A model generated the notes under the pieces. That model made no database searches and was not told where the DNA came from. It was given only the letters and a program-made list of their open reading frames with translations. Made by a program: the position numbers and the translations under genes. This document shows, in pieces, positions 9,860-19,960 of a stretch of 64,000 bases of DNA (position 1 is the first letter of the stretch; each line of letters begins with the position of its first letter). Source of the DNA: Paulinella micropora (taxonomy: Eukaryota > Cercozoa > Imbricatea > Euglyphida > Paulinellidae); NCBI GenBank assembly GCA_019918135.1, contig WBZZ01003029.1, positions 102,501 to 166,500 on the forward strand. Reading direction: 5' to 3'.

Positions 9860-10621
9860 GCGCGGTGATCTCGAGGAAACCCTAATTCCAACCGAAGGTG
9901 GCGGTAGCGGGTAAAGAGCCTTTGTATCTGCACGGGGCTTATGTCTGTAAAATACAGCGACAGCTTTTCCAGTTCTAGCGGCAGGGTTAGGAGCTGTTCA
10001 ATCAGGTGGTCCAGGACAAGTCAGTCGGTATCAAATATTGCCACCCAAACTGAACGCAGCGATGGCAGTGGAGGTTATTGTAGCTTATCCGTATTGAACC
10101 TGGCCAGGTCATTCAGGACATGCAGTCCTAACTCTGAAATACCTCGGGGCCAGTATTTAAGTCGTAGTGCGCTTTCAGTAATAAGAATTCTGTCCACGCA
10201 CAGGCTGCCCAGGATTTGTAACTCGTTTACGCTCTCTTGATCCCCCGCCTCCTCGAGCACTTGATCAATTATTCTCCCAGATAACCTGAGGTCTAGCTCC
10301 TTGAAACGCATACCTCTGACGAGTGCAAGGTACTTGGACCCGTACAGGTGTAAAAAGCCAAACCTAACTTTTGCTTTGCTCCAGACCTTACGCCAACGCA
10401 GAAGAAGATCTTGCGCTGGCTGGTACGGGCTTTTTAATTCCTTAAATCCTTGCGGAAAATCTAGCTTGTGCCAGATCAGGCTATTTTCGGTGAAATGCGC
10501 GTAGATACTTGTGGAGACACTGGCAAACACGAGGATGTCTTTTAGCTCTAAAAGGGCCAGGATTTCTGGCCAAAGGTCCAGTGGTAATCCCAAAGGCGTT
10601 GTTGTCGTGTTGGCCTCGTAT
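9860..10621 (-). pseudogene. F-box protein gene, interrupted
   Basis: The minus strand carries a clear F-box: LPLDLWPEILALLELKDIL, then VFASVSTSIYAHF and LIWHKLDFP. LRR-like segments follow (FKELDLRLSG, VNELQILGS, ISELGLHVL). The main frame closes at 10075; LRR-like sequence continues in another frame to about 9860 (ELEKLSLYFTD, LRLELGF). There is no ATG just before the F-box, so the start is uncertain. Best read as a damaged member of the window's F-box/LRR family. Confidence 0.6.
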
Positions 10622-10699
10622 ATTCAGCTGCTGCCACAAAAAAGAAATCGCTCAGCGCTTGTCAAGCCAGATGCGTTCTCCCAGCCCCCCCCCTTTTTT

Positions 10700-11062
10700 A
10701 ACGGAATAACTGGTTTTTTTACAGTCCAATCCGCCAATTCTAGTTGTAAAAATTGTACAGAATAAAAAAAGGTTGAAAATGATTTTTCCCCCTCGCCCCT
10801 GAATCAGCGAGGAGGCAAGGATGTGACATTTTTTGCGCGGCCCCCCCCCTCCTTTCTCTCTTTGGGGGGGGGGGGAGGGGGGGGGGCCGCACGAGGCGTG
10901 GCACACCGGGGTGGGTTTGGGAGGGCTGCAAGCAGGTCCGCGGGGCTAACACACTTTCCCCCCCCCCCCCTCCTCTCAGCACACACCTGCACACAAAAAA
11001 GCAGTCCTTTGGCCTCCACTGCGTTACCCCTTCCCTCTGCCAAGCAGGGGCTAAGCAACCGA
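10700..11062. other. Spacer with alternating C and G tracts
   Basis: Contains C runs at 10840-10848 and 10961-10972 and G runs at 10864-10886, with mirror-like pyrimidine and purine blocks. No gene is visible. These tracts lie directly upstream of the ATG at 11063, like those before other genes in the window. Confidence 0.45.
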
Positions 11063-12040
11063 ATGTCCGAACAAGCGCCACTACCGTCTGCCACCAAGCG
11101 CCAACGAACCGACCCGCACGCGACAGTGCCCCCCGAGTCGACCCCGCAGAGTCCAGCTACTGCCATTTCCATCTCGGATGGCGCGAATTACACGTGGTCT
11201 TGCCCCCAAGAGCTGTTAGCCCGTCTGCCCGCCACCAGCTTCTTGACCGTTGCGGTGCAAGGGCTTGGACCGAACGAAACCCTCGACTTGAGCCAGACCC
11301 AACTGCAAGGGCTGAATCGAGTGGTCGAGGAAGAAGTCCGCCACTACGAGCGTAACCTGGTGCGGGGCCTGCGACGTTGGCTTGCTAGCATGGAATATGC
11401 AGCCAGGGCGGGGCAGGCCCTGACCAAAGACACCGTCCGCATCCCCCCGTACATAGCGGACTTGCCCCGGCTGTTATTGAAGAAGGTGGAGACTCCTTTG
11501 GCCCCGACAGCTGCGTGGGCTGATAGGCTGCGTTGCCTGCAGTATCTGGGCCTACCAGCAATTTTTTTCTTGGCTCTGACCGAGCCGCTGCAAGATCTTT
11601 GGGATTTCCTCAAGCACACTAGAAACGACACGCTTAGGGTCTTGGTACCAGGGCGTAGCCGCACGTTGGCTTTTTCGGAGTGGTGGGAAAAGAAGGAGAG
11701 CCCCGGGTACCTTTCACTGGCCGAGGCACGACAGGTCACGTGGATGGGGCACGACTCGTTGGAGGCAGCGTTGGTGCTTCTAAATGTTGAGAGCGGCGAC
11801 GAGCCGCTGCAGGCCTTGCTGGTGCTGGGGCAGAAGATCGAGGCCTTGGTGAACGCGGAGGCCGCTGCATTATTGCGGGGCGCGTCATCGCCGCAACTCC
11901 ACTCACAAGTAGGCACGCTCCGGGAAAAGCTCCGAGCTTACGTAGTGGCGGCTAAGTTGTATGCTTGTGAGAAGCCCCGGGAGGAGGTCGTGAGTAACTC
12001 GTCGTCAATGCCTGTTGGCCTAGAGGAATTAAATCACTAG
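11063..12040 (+). CDS. Possible BTB-type protein with N-terminal basic motif
   Basis: A 325-residue protein. Near residue 12 it carries KRQRTD, the basic motif shared by several genes of this window. A segment around residues 40-90 (ISDGANYTWSCPQELL ... ETLDLSQTQLQGL) has the order of elements of a KCTD-type BTB/T1 domain: strand, Gly, aromatic, Ser, helix, then LDL. It resembles the clearer BTB protein at 33.8-34.6 kb. The rest is helical with no known domain. BTB proteins usually link substrates to cullin-3 ligases. The assignment is tentative. Confidence 0.45.
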   Translation: MSEQAPLPSATKRQRTDPHATVPPESTPQSPATAISISDGANYTWSCPQELLARLPATSFLTVAVQGLGPNETLDLSQTQLQGLNRVVEEEVRHYERNLVRGLRRWLASMEYAARAGQALTKDTVRIPPYIADLPRLLLKKVETPLAPTAAWADRLRCLQYLGLPAIFFLALTEPLQDLWDFLKHTRNDTLRVLVPGRSRTLAFSEWWEKKESPGYLSLAEARQVTWMGHDSLEAALVLLNVESGDEPLQALLVLGQKIEALVNAEAAALLRGASSPQLHSQVGTLREKLRAYVVAAKLYACEKPREEVVSNSSSMPVGLEELNH

Positions 12041-12149
12041 GAGAGATTTCGACCGCAACTAGTACTCGCCGAATTGTCGGGGGGGGTGTCCGGTGCCGGG
12101 GGGGGGGGGGCGGGCGAACATTGGCGGGAGGGGATTCTTTTTTCTTGTA

Positions 12150-12560
12150 AACACTTAATAATTTGAAGTAAATTTTTTTGGAGTCACCGGATTTTCCCAG
12201 TGTCCCCTAAAAACCCACAATCCTGACAACGGACTTTTGTGGTGGCAGGTGCAGGCGCGCCAAATTCGCTGACGCCGAAATGCAAGCAAAATTCCAGAAT
12301 CCTGTGACCGCACATTTCAGGTGGGAACGACACCTGCGGCAAAAGGCGACAACGAAAAAATTCTTCGTAGTTTGCGGGTCTTAGCTAAAAAAAGTTTTTT
12401 AGCAAAAGGACATTTCAGAAATGGAAAATTTTGAACCGTCTTTTTTTGGGGAAAGATTGGTGGAGGGAAAAATTCAATTGTCTAAGTTTTTTTCCCCTCC
12501 CGCCATTGTTTCCCGAAATTTTTGCTATTAAATTTAGCAGATGTGTGAACAAGATCCCAA
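12150..12560. mobile_element. Dispersed repeat with terminal hairpin, copy A
   Basis: This copy begins near GGAGTCACCGGATTTTCCC, continues through CCAGAATCCTGTGACC and GGAACGACACCTGCGGC, and ends in a hairpin (12447-12515) with arms GGGGAAAGATTGGTGGAGGG and its approximate reverse complement. The same order of words occurs at 15070-15560. The hairpin resembles those at 391-537 and 670-810, so all belong to one repeat superfamily. It is non-coding. Confidence 0.55.
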
Positions 12561-12624
12561 AAAAAATTACAAAAAAATCGCTGCGCCAATCATGTAGCAG
12601 GAATTCGTTGAACGTAGAACTCGT

Positions 12625-13929
12625 CTAATTTCTGATAATGCAGCAGCGTGACCTCCAGCACGGGCCCTCGTTGTCGACACATTTTTGCACTTTGGTTAGG
12701 GCGCGGTTGATGGCGCTCGCGATCCATTCGCGGTTGTTGCCAAACACCCCGCCGCCCACAAACGTCAGCAACACACGACAGTGTTCCCCTTTGGCCGCCC
12801 TTTCGAGCGCACACCACAGCGTCGATTCGTACAGCGAGTCCAGGGCCAGCTGCGCAAATTCGCGCCAGAACTGCCCGTCGCCGGGGTTTGCCGCATAGGA
12901 AACGCCCAGCGCCGAGCACAGTACCTGGTGCACGAACTGGCCGCCACCGCGCGGCGGTCGCAGAGAAAAACGCAGGTTGTTGCGTTGCGCGAAGGGCACC
13001 TCGGCGTTTGTGACTAGGCCTACTTGCAGTAGCTTTCGGATCTCGTCCTTGTCGCTTAAATTTTTTATATAATTGTTTATGTGGGGGAGCCTGCACTTCA
13101 CGTAGCCGTTCTCTACGCGCAAACTCTCCACGCCTGGCAATTGTTCCTTGAAATGTTCAATGACCGGCCGCAATGTGTTCAGCTGGCGGTCGGCGCGCTG
13201 GCCGCGCTTTTCTTCTGGCTGCATTGGCAGGCAGTACTGCCGATAGGAGAGCGCTGGCGCCGCCGCCAACACACAGTCGGGCCCCTGGGTGTGATCGCAT
13301 ATGTAACCGGTGAGGCCGTGCTCAGGCGTTTGCTGGGAACTGGGGAACTCAAGGCAATTGAACTGCGAGGCGACCTGGAACAGAGCGCCCCTGTTTTCTT
13401 CTTTGCAGTGGTCGTTGAAGGCGGAGCGCGTAGTCTGGTGCGAGAAGCTCACGCGGCCTTTTCCCGGGAACGAGCTGCACGCAGCCACTGCCCGTTTCCT
13501 TATTTCGTCTAGCGAAACGAGCTCGAAGCCGCCCGCTATGAAGGCGCGGCCCTCGTTCTGGAGCAGAAAAACCTCTTGCCCCCTAACGTAACCCCGCCCC
13601 ACGTTGAACAGGCCTTGCATGCTCTTGTATTCTGCCTCGTTCAGCTGCTTGGATTCGGACGAGCTCTCTGCCTGGCCAAACAGCTGCTTAAACCATTCGT
13701 GTTCTTCAAAAGACATATCTTTGGCGCCAGCTCTGCCAACTTTTGACGCGAGGCTGCTTGCCGCTCGCCGGTTTTCCCATTCGGCGGCGGCGGCGGGAAG
13801 GTCGGACAAATGTTGTCCGGCGACACCGGCAAGCGCCCGGGTCCATTCCTCGGGGATGCCGCCGTACAGGGCACCCGCCACCTGGCCCACCAGCACCGCC
13901 GCGGGACCCGCGACAGTGCCGAGGTTCAC
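12625..13929 (-). CDS. ADP-ribosylglycohydrolase C-terminal part plus GGGVFGN domain
   Basis: The frame opens without an ATG at GTVAGPAAVLVGQVAGALYG followed by GIPEEW. This matches the last conserved block of DraG/ARH ADP-ribosylglycohydrolases (GDxDT-x-AxxGAxxGAxxG...IPxxW), but here Val-Ala-Gly stands where the metal-binding Asp-x-Asp-Thr is usual. A second domain follows, with VASQFNCLEF, HTQGPDCVLAA, ALSYRQY and LLTFVGGGVFGNNREWI. I recall this GGGVFGN family from protists and bacteria, where it accompanies ADP-ribose chemistry, but I cannot name it firmly. The frame directly upstream carries the N-terminal ARH blocks. Confidence 0.6.
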   Translation of the reverse strand: MNLGTVAGPAAVLVGQVAGALYGGIPEEWTRALAGVAGQHLSDLPAAAAEWENRRAASSLASKVGRAGAKDMSFEEHEWFKQLFGQAESSSESKQLNEAEYKSMQGLFNVGRGYVRGQEVFLLQNEGRAFIAGGFELVSLDEIRKRAVAACSSFPGKGRVSFSHQTTRSAFNDHCKEENRGALFQVASQFNCLEFPSSQQTPEHGLTGYICDHTQGPDCVLAAAPALSYRQYCLPMQPEEKRGQRADRQLNTLRPVIEHFKEQLPGVESLRVENGYVKCRLPHINNYIKNLSDKDEIRKLLQVGLVTNAEVPFAQRNNLRFSLRPPRGGGQFVHQVLCSALGVSYAANPGDGQFWREFAQLALDSLYESTLWCALERAAKGEHCRVLLTFVGGGVFGNNREWIASAINRALTKVQKCVDNEGPCWRSRCCIIRN

Positions 13930-13953
13930 GCAGCGCAGGACGGCGGCCTCGAA

Positions 13954-14805
13954 CTAGCGGGCCCGCAGGTGCTTGACGCCGTCAAGGAAGTGCAGCGCCA
14001 GGGCCAGGGCGCCAAAGCAGCTGTACGTTCGCGCGCGATCACCTGCTAATGTCTCTGTGTAAGCGGGCGACCTCCAGTTCCAGACGGCGGACGAACCGTT
14101 CAATAGTTTGACGACAGCGTCGAGCAGCTTGGCGGGCGTGTTCAAGCCAGCGGCTTTAGCTGGCGTTTTTAGCTGCTCGTTAATTTCCTGTGCCAGGCCT
14201 TTCAGCACCTCGTCGAATTGTGAAAAATCGTTGGCACTGGCGGTCAGCGCGCGATGCAGAACCGCCGCAAACGCCATGCAGCAGTGCGCAGTGTCCTCCC
14301 TCTGGTGTGTGGTCTTGCTTTGCCAATAGGCCATCCGCAGGCACCCTGGCAGGTCGTACCTGAGCGCGGCAGGCGCCACCCGCGTGAGCGGCGCGCAGCC
14401 TCCGTAATTGTCCTTTGGACAGCCGATTCGGGTAAAGTTGTTTTTTTCAGTCTTGAACTCCATCAGCGCGGCCTGGACTGTCGTGCCCAGGAGCGCCGAC
14501 TCAACAACAGGCGGCAACACGCGGAACAGTCCTCCCGTGCGCCATTTTTCAAATAGAGTCCGCAACCGGACGAAGTCAGTGTCACTGCCCACCTTCAAAA
14601 AGTGCAGGAAGCACAGCATCATGGATGTATCGCTGCCCCACTGCCCTGGCGTGATTCCCAGCTTCGTCCACAAGGGTCTGTAGACGCATCCCAGGTCGAG
14701 GCACGCTGCGTTGCTTTGCGAGATTTCCTTCGGCAACTCCAGCGCCTCAGCAATGGCGCCGCCATAGAGCGCGTCGGTAGCAGCGCTCTGCTTTTGCTCA
14801 TTCAT
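13954..14805 (-). CDS. ADP-ribosylglycohydrolase-type N-terminal part (DraG/ARH-like)
   Basis: A 283-residue frame starting at the ATG MNEQKQSA. It shows the ARH order: a YGGAIAEALELP start (GxxxGDAxG-like), GQWGSDTSMMLCFL (metal-binding T/SDDTxM-like block, here SDTSM), an ATP-free helical body, and LTRVAPAALRY (like the SRxxPAAL block). Enzymes of this family remove ADP-ribose from proteins or nucleic acids. The C-terminal ARH block is in the neighbouring frame 25 bases downstream, so the gene appears interrupted. In a virus such an enzyme could reverse host ADP-ribosylation. Confidence 0.65.
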   Translation of the reverse strand: MNEQKQSAATDALYGGAIAEALELPKEISQSNAACLDLGCVYRPLWTKLGITPGQWGSDTSMMLCFLHFLKVGSDTDFVRLRTLFEKWRTGGLFRVLPPVVESALLGTTVQAALMEFKTEKNNFTRIGCPKDNYGGCAPLTRVAPAALRYDLPGCLRMAYWQSKTTHQREDTAHCCMAFAAVLHRALTASANDFSQFDEVLKGLAQEINEQLKTPAKAAGLNTPAKLLDAVVKLLNGSSAVWNWRSPAYTETLAGDRARTYSCFGALALALHFLDGVKHLRAR

Positions 14806-14829
14806 GTCTTTTTTTTCGCGCTCCTTCAC

Positions 14830-15779
14830 TCACAAAACTTTGAGAGGAGGCAGAGACCGCGGGGTGTAGCAGCAGACTCCTTTTTTGGCGGTCTGTTTAT
14901 TTAAGATACAAGATACCTGTAGTTACCTTTTTTTTGCTTCGGCTTATATTGGAAGGAAATGCACTGGACCCCCCCGCTCCCCGCACCTCCCCCTCTCTTT
15001 GCTTCTGATATTTGCGGGGAGGGGGGGCAAGACACAGCGGTAGCAGAGAGACTGGGGAATTTTGTTTTCTGCCAACACTTATTAAAGGAATTTTTATTCT
15101 GAGTCACCTGATTTTTCCTGTGGCAGGTGCGACACCTGAGTTGATTTTCCTCAATGTTCCCTAGAAACCCAGAATTTTGTCACCGGATTTCTGAGGTGCC
15201 AGGTGCGGATTTTGTTTCCCTATGTCCCCAAAAAACCCAGAATCCGGGTACCTGACTTTTGTGGTGAAAACGACACCAAAAAAATCCGTCGCAATTTGCG
15301 GAACTTAGCCAAAGAAAAAATTTAGCAGAGGACGTCGCAAATTTGAAATCGTTTTTTTTGGGGGAAAGAATGGCGGGCGGGGAAAAAAATAAGACAAGGA
15401 AATTTTCCCCGCCCGCCATTCTTTCCCCAAAAAAAGACACTTGCAAATTTGTCATTGCCTTTTTGAACCTCGAAAAAAAACCTGAGAAAATTTGAACCCG
15501 AGCGAGATGTCAACAAATTTCGCGAAAAACCGCAAATCGCGGCTAAAAAGACGAAAGCGAAAAAATTTCGTCGCAGTTTGCGAACTTTTGGCAGGGGGGG
15601 GGGCCGTCCGCCCTTTCCCCCCTCTCCGGGGGGGGGGGGGGCGCCCCCCCCTTTCCCTTCCTCCAGAGGAGGGGGGGGCCTGAGAATTAGTGTGTGGCGA
15701 AAGCAAAAAAAAAGTCTGAGCTCTCTTTTGGTTTGTGCGCCGCACACTCTTCCTCTAACCCCCGGGCGGCGGGGGAGGC
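14830..15779. other. Intergenic region holding repeats and G/C tracts
   Basis: No gene is supported. It includes an A/T-rich stretch, the second copy of the dispersed repeat (listed separately), and G/C tracts at about 15594-15680 directly before the next ATG. Confidence 0.5.
15070..15560. mobile_element. Dispersed repeat with terminal hairpin, copy B
   Basis: This has the same word order as 12150-12560: GAGTCACCTGATTTTTCCTG, GGCAGGTGCGACACCTG, CCCAGAATCCGGGTACC and GGTGAAAACGACACC. It ends in a near-perfect hairpin at 15336-15452 with arms GGGGAAAGAATGGCGGGCGG and the exact reverse complement. Internally it repeats a CCCAGAAT...CACCGGATTTCTG unit twice, so it is itself compound. Confidence 0.6.
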
Positions 15780-16621
15780 ATGTCGGACCACCTGGAGGGC
15801 AGGTTCTCCGTGAGCATCTTTGGTAGCATCACGGCAGACCCCTTGCTAGGCTTGATCAACGTGTCCCGAGCGCTGAACTACGTCCAGGACTGCGGCCTCA
15901 AAAGAGCACGCCAAAAGATCCAGAGGCCAAGCGCAGGTTCGGTGACGTGGTCTTCACTCGGATCAAATTTAAGGGCACTCCGCTCGCCAGCCTCGCCTGC
16001 AGCCAGGATTCCTTAGCCAGATTGTTTGATCGATTCGAGCTGAGAGGACCAGCAGCCGAGGAATTGCTCAAGGAGTTTAAGCGCGTTTGCAGCGACCCCT
16101 CTTTACAGCTCCCTGCGGTTTATCACATGATTCCGGGCTCCAATGTCATGGAAGGAGACAAGGGCTCTGCTCAGCCGCCCGAGACCAGCGACGAAACAAC
16201 CGAGGAGGAGGAGGACGAGGACAGCGACAAAGAAGAAGAAGAAGCAGCAAAAGCAGTTGCGCCAGTGTCGTCGGCGGCCCCGGGCGCGGCCCCCGAGAAG
16301 GTTCGTCCCAGAAAGAAGCAAAGGAGAGAGCCCACGGGAACCAGCGGGCCCCCGCCTGCCGGCAGAGGTGAGATTGCCAAGAGCGTCCGGGAACGGAAGC
16401 AGCGCCTGTCCCAAATGGCAGAGTCCATCCACCAACTGGCCAGGCTCGAGAAACAACTAGACACCGCGCTGGAAACCTTGCGCTCCTTTGGCCCCACCTC
16501 GCAGTTCCGCGCGGAGGCAGTGGAGCTGTTCGTAGACAAGGTCTCCTTGGAGTTGGGGGACGGGGCCCTCCGCGCCGGCATTCCCGCCGCGCCACCATTT
16601 CCGCCGGCGGGCCTGGCCTGA
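15780..16621 (+). CDS. Unknown acidic/coiled-coil protein, interrupted
   Basis: The ATG at 15780 begins MSDHLEGRFSVSIFG, then ADPLLGLINVSRAL, which loosely recalls the start of KilA-N-type domains. The continuation lies in another frame: DVVFTRIKFKGTPLASLA, an acidic run of Glu and Asp (about nt 16200-16250), a basic cluster (RPRKKQRRE), a helical segment with heptad leucines (about nt 16410-16490) and a Pro-rich tail. Acidic run plus basic cluster fit a nuclear or nucleic-acid-associated protein. No family is firmly recognised. Confidence 0.45.
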
Positions 16622-16777
16622 GTTCCGCGCGCGCCCCCCCCCCCCCGCGTGGAGATTTCGGCCGGGCTTGTAATTGTACTACCTTTTCTGATCTTTACTC
16701 GAGAGCTGCAGCAACGGCACACTTCCCATTCCCCCCCCCCCGGCCAGGAGAAAAGTTTTTTTAATTAAAAAATATCA

Positions 16778-17831
16778 CTAGAGAAAGTCGATCACGTAAC
16801 AGCTGGCCAACAGCCTGCGCACCATCGCGGCGCCTTCCGGGTCCGACAGGGCCAGAAAGTCGTGGTCGAACTCCTCGAGCGTGGGCTCCCTGTCGACGTT
16901 AGCTAGCAGCAAGCGCGCATACTCGGGCTGGCCACAAATGTAGACATTGAAGTAAACCCACCACAGCGAAGTCTCGCAACTCTCGTGGCACAGCAGCTCG
17001 TACGCCGCGGTCCACCCCGCTAGCGCGGGCCCGGGTGCGACGCTGGACGCCTTGCAACGCTGGTAGAACCGTTCGGCCAGGTTGTCGTCGAAGCGGCCCC
17101 GCGATTGCGGGTAGCGGTCATGAAAGTTCAAGATGTTGAGCGCGGCCCAGGCCGAACAGGTAGTAGTGCAGGCTGAAAGCCGGCACTGGCGCGCCCCTGC
17201 CCTGGCACTCACGGTAGATGGTCTCCAGCGCGCACCTCACCGCACCCGGGCCGGCAGCGACGGGAGCGATCAGCGCTCCGCCGCAGTTCGGCACCACCAC
17301 CTTGGCCACGGGCCGGTAGCGCACGACACAGTCCCGCAGCACTTGGCGCATGAACCGGAACTCAGCCGGGGACGTTTGCGCAGCGCTCGCAAACACCAGG
17401 AGCTCTGTGCCCGGGTAGTGCGACAACGCCTCGGACTCGGCCAACAACGTGTGGCTGACAAAGGCCGCGCTGTCCAGAGCCTCGGACGCACAAATCCCTA
17501 CTGGTAGCAGCGCTCTCAAGTTCGTGCTGAGCTCGGCCAGCAGCCCGGCGCGGCTGTGCGGCCTCACGCGCACGAGGCCCGATTGCAAGCGTTCGAGCAG
17601 AAAGTCCAGGGCCCGTTCGGCCGCCTTGGCGCCTAAGCCCCGCCGTGCAGCTGCATTGCCGGCAGTGAGCGCGGCCTGGTACTGAGACACAGTGTCTCCC
17701 GCCGCTAGCACGACGCGACAACCGCGCACCTGCGCGGTCAGGGTTAGGCACAGAGCGACGTCGCGAGAATGTGCCGCGACGACCACCGTAGTAGACGCAG
17801 GATTAACGGCGCGAGACGGCAGTTGGCCCAT
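16778..17831 (-). CDS. Unknown protein, two open frames
   Basis: The ATG at 17831 starts MGQLPSRAVNPASTTVVVAA. The N-terminal half is Ala/Leu-rich with alternating strands and helices (VVVAAHSRDVALCLTL, LLVFASAAQTSPAEF, VAKVVVPNCGGALIAPV), reminiscent of a small Rossmann-like fold. The C-terminal half (LNILNFHDRYPQSRG, LLCHESCETSLWWVYF) continues in another frame to the stop at 16778. I recognise no family. Confidence 0.4.
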
Positions 17832-18038
17832 CAAAAAAAGCCAGAATTTAAGCAAGAGTCCACGAGGTGCAACACAATCAGCCACCCCAAAAAAAAACCG
17901 AGCCAGAGAAACAACAAAGGGAGGGAACCGAAAATCGCACCAAGGGAAAGAGAAAACTAGGCCCAGGCGCGGCCCCCCATATTTTGCGGCCGGACTTTCC
18001 CCCTCCCGCCTGTCTTTCCTGATGTCACTGACTGTCCT

Positions 18039-18482
18039 ATGCCAGCTACATCCAAACCACGGTCGCCTGCGGCGTTCACGTCCCCCCGCCCGGCGGCCCT
18101 TGGACACCGAGCAACAACACAACCGCACTCCCTGGGTTGTAGGACCGCACCGCGCGCAGCACCTGCGTTCGCTCTGTACACGCGTATTCAACAACATCTG
18201 CGCGAGCAACGGTGCCCCCCCCAAGTGCTGGCAAGCGTTGGAATACACGCAAGGTTTCAAAACACAATACCAACGCGCGGAAGAGGAGGAAACGCGCCCT
18301 CTCCTCCCGGCTCTGGCTCCGAAACTGCCAGCACAGAAAAAGAAGAAGAAGAAGAGGAAGAAGAAGAGGAAGAAGCCTCGGAGTCGAAATCCGTGGAACC
18401 TGCTGCAGTCGAAACCTCTCTCGCCAGACCGCAGCAATACCTGCACCCACAGCTTCCGCCCAATAAAAGACTAATTTTGTAA
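18039..18482 (+). CDS. Small protein with poly-Glu segment
   Basis: A 147-residue frame with an ATG, Pro/Ala/Arg-rich in the first 100 residues, then an uninterrupted Glu run encoded by GAAGAAGAGGAA repeats (about 18340-18375), and a short C-terminus. The composition is similar to the acidic run in the 16.2 kb protein. Coding status is uncertain because the whole frame is low in complexity. Confidence 0.3.
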   Translation: MPATSKPRSPAAFTSPRPAALGHRATTQPHSLGCRTAPRAAPAFALYTRIQQHLREQRCPPQVLASVGIHARFQNTIPTRGRGGNAPSPPGSGSETASTEKEEEEEEEEEEEASESKSVEPAAVETSLARPQQYLHPQLPPNKRLIL

Positions 18483-19008
18483 CTTTTAATACTTGTTTAA
18501 ATTTAAATTAAAAACAAGCTTTGACTCTTGACTCAGATTTAGGAAGTACCAAGAGCTAGTAGTATCTGAATAAGATAAGAAGCGTAAACACGGCTCAGCC
18601 GAATCTGTCTATTAAAAACATTCTGAATAACAAGTGATTCGGCCAAATGTGGGGTATCAAATTTTCCGAAATTGTCCTGCCGGTGATTTTTGACTTTTTG
18701 ATTCAGACATTCAAAATTGATTTTACTAAGCAAAAATAAGGTTGAACAAGCTCAATAACGTATTAAAAATGAGTTTCCAGTTTTATTAAAGCTTCCTGGT
18801 TTGACTGTGTGATAAGCCTTAAACATGTGTGACAAAGGATACTTAGTCACTTACTGATATCTTAACATCAGCTTTTCTCATCCGTTTCCCTAGTTCAGTT
18901 TCAATCATGAATTTGATTACTAAATCAGCTTAATTTGATTATTACAAGCTGAATGTTAAATAATATTTGAAAAATAGTTAACCACTTTGACTTAGATTTA
19001 TTTTGGTA
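18483..19008. mobile_element. AT-rich repeat island, locus 1
   Basis: An A/T-rich block of about 525 bases in an otherwise GC-rich window. It has two modules that recur at 45.6-46.9 kb: module A (18641-18800) and module B (18818-19008), separated by 17 bases. Module B is identical over 191 bases to 45624-45814; module A is about 95 percent identical, in inverted orientation, to 46702-46860. There is no gene inside. The near-identity points to recent duplication or transposition. The first 158 bases (18483-18640) have no second copy here. Confidence 0.75.
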
Positions 19009-19081
19009 TCAGGTTGGCGGAGCCCGGCCTCCCCCCCCCCACACACACACCCCCGCCCCTCCCGGTCAGTCTGTCGAAATC

Positions 19082-19960
19082 ATGCCGCCCGGGGTCGCGC
19101 CGCTTTGTGCAACCTACGTGCTGCCCCAGCCCGGCCGCGGCGCCACGAGGCGCCGCGCCGCGGCGCTGTGTGTGGAAAATACCCTGCTGTACGCCATAGA
19201 AGAGGGGGGCGGCAATCTCTGGAGCTTCAGCCTGACGGACCACGACCGGGCCGGCGTGCCGCGCGTCCTGGGCTGTAGCGGTCTGCGGCCCGTGGCGTTG
19301 GCCTCTTGCCACGGCCGCTTCTACGTGACCGACTCGGGTACGCGCGGCCTGGTCGTGTTCAAGGGCGGGCTTCGGTCGCAGGGCTCCCTCGCAAGTGTCC
19401 CCCTCGGCGCCTGTTACGACAGTGGCGTGGCGGGCGACACCCTGTTCGTGACCGACCGCGCACGACATTTGGTACGGGCGCTGGCGGTCTCAGCGGCGCC
19501 TGGCTCCGAACGCCTGCTCCGCGAATGGGGCTCGCGGGGCAGCGCCCCCGGCCAGTTCAACTCGCCCGCGGGGCTCGCGTGCGCCGACGGTCTGGTCTGG
19601 GTCGCCGACAGCCTGAACCACCGCGTGCAGGCCTTTGGCGAGCAGGACGGCAAGCTGGTCGCGCACTGGGGCCGGCCAGGCACCCAAGCGGGCGCGCTGT
19701 ACCACCCCCACGCCCTGGCGTTGTGCCAGGGCCTGGTGTTCGTCGCTGATTACCCGGGCGCCTGGCGCCTCCAGGCCTTCACGCCCGCCGGGCAATTCGC
19801 GTACGCGTTCGGGCCGCCCCGGCCCGAACGCGCGCCCTCGCTCGCGGCGTTCGGGGACCAGCTCTTCGTCAGCGGCTACGAACAAGGCCACGTCCTGGCC
19901 TTCCGTGTGGCACCGTTGCCTGCGGCCAGCACCACGTCGCCGCCAGGCGGCGACAAGTAG
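19082..19960 (+). CDS. NHL-repeat beta-propeller protein
   Basis: A 292-residue protein starting at the ATG just after the AT-rich island. It carries NHL repeats, the clearest being WGSRGSAPGQFNSPAGLAC followed by GLVWVADSLNHRVQAF, then WGRPGTQAGALYHPHALAL with LVFVADYPGAWRLQAF. Five to six such blades would form a propeller. NHL propellers bind proteins or RNA and, in TRIM proteins, serve as substrate-binding parts of E3 ligases. No RING or B-box is attached here. The frame is intact. Confidence 0.75.
   Translation: MPPGVAPLCATYVLPQPGRGATRRRAAALCVENTLLYAIEEGGGNLWSFSLTDHDRAGVPRVLGCSGLRPVALASCHGRFYVTDSGTRGLVVFKGGLRSQGSLASVPLGACYDSGVAGDTLFVTDRARHLVRALAVSAAPGSERLLREWGSRGSAPGQFNSPAGLACADGLVWVADSLNHRVQAFGEQDGKLVAHWGRPGTQAGALYHPHALALCQGLVFVADYPGAWRLQAFTPAGQFAYAFGPPRPERAPSLAAFGDQLFVSGYEQGHVLAFRVAPLPAASTTSPPGGDK

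Noticed and set aside
15780-15900. KilA-N domain at the start of the 15.8 kb gene
   Set aside because: Only a short LGLINVSRAL-like word fits; the rest of the domain is not recognisable, so it is only mentioned in the feature.
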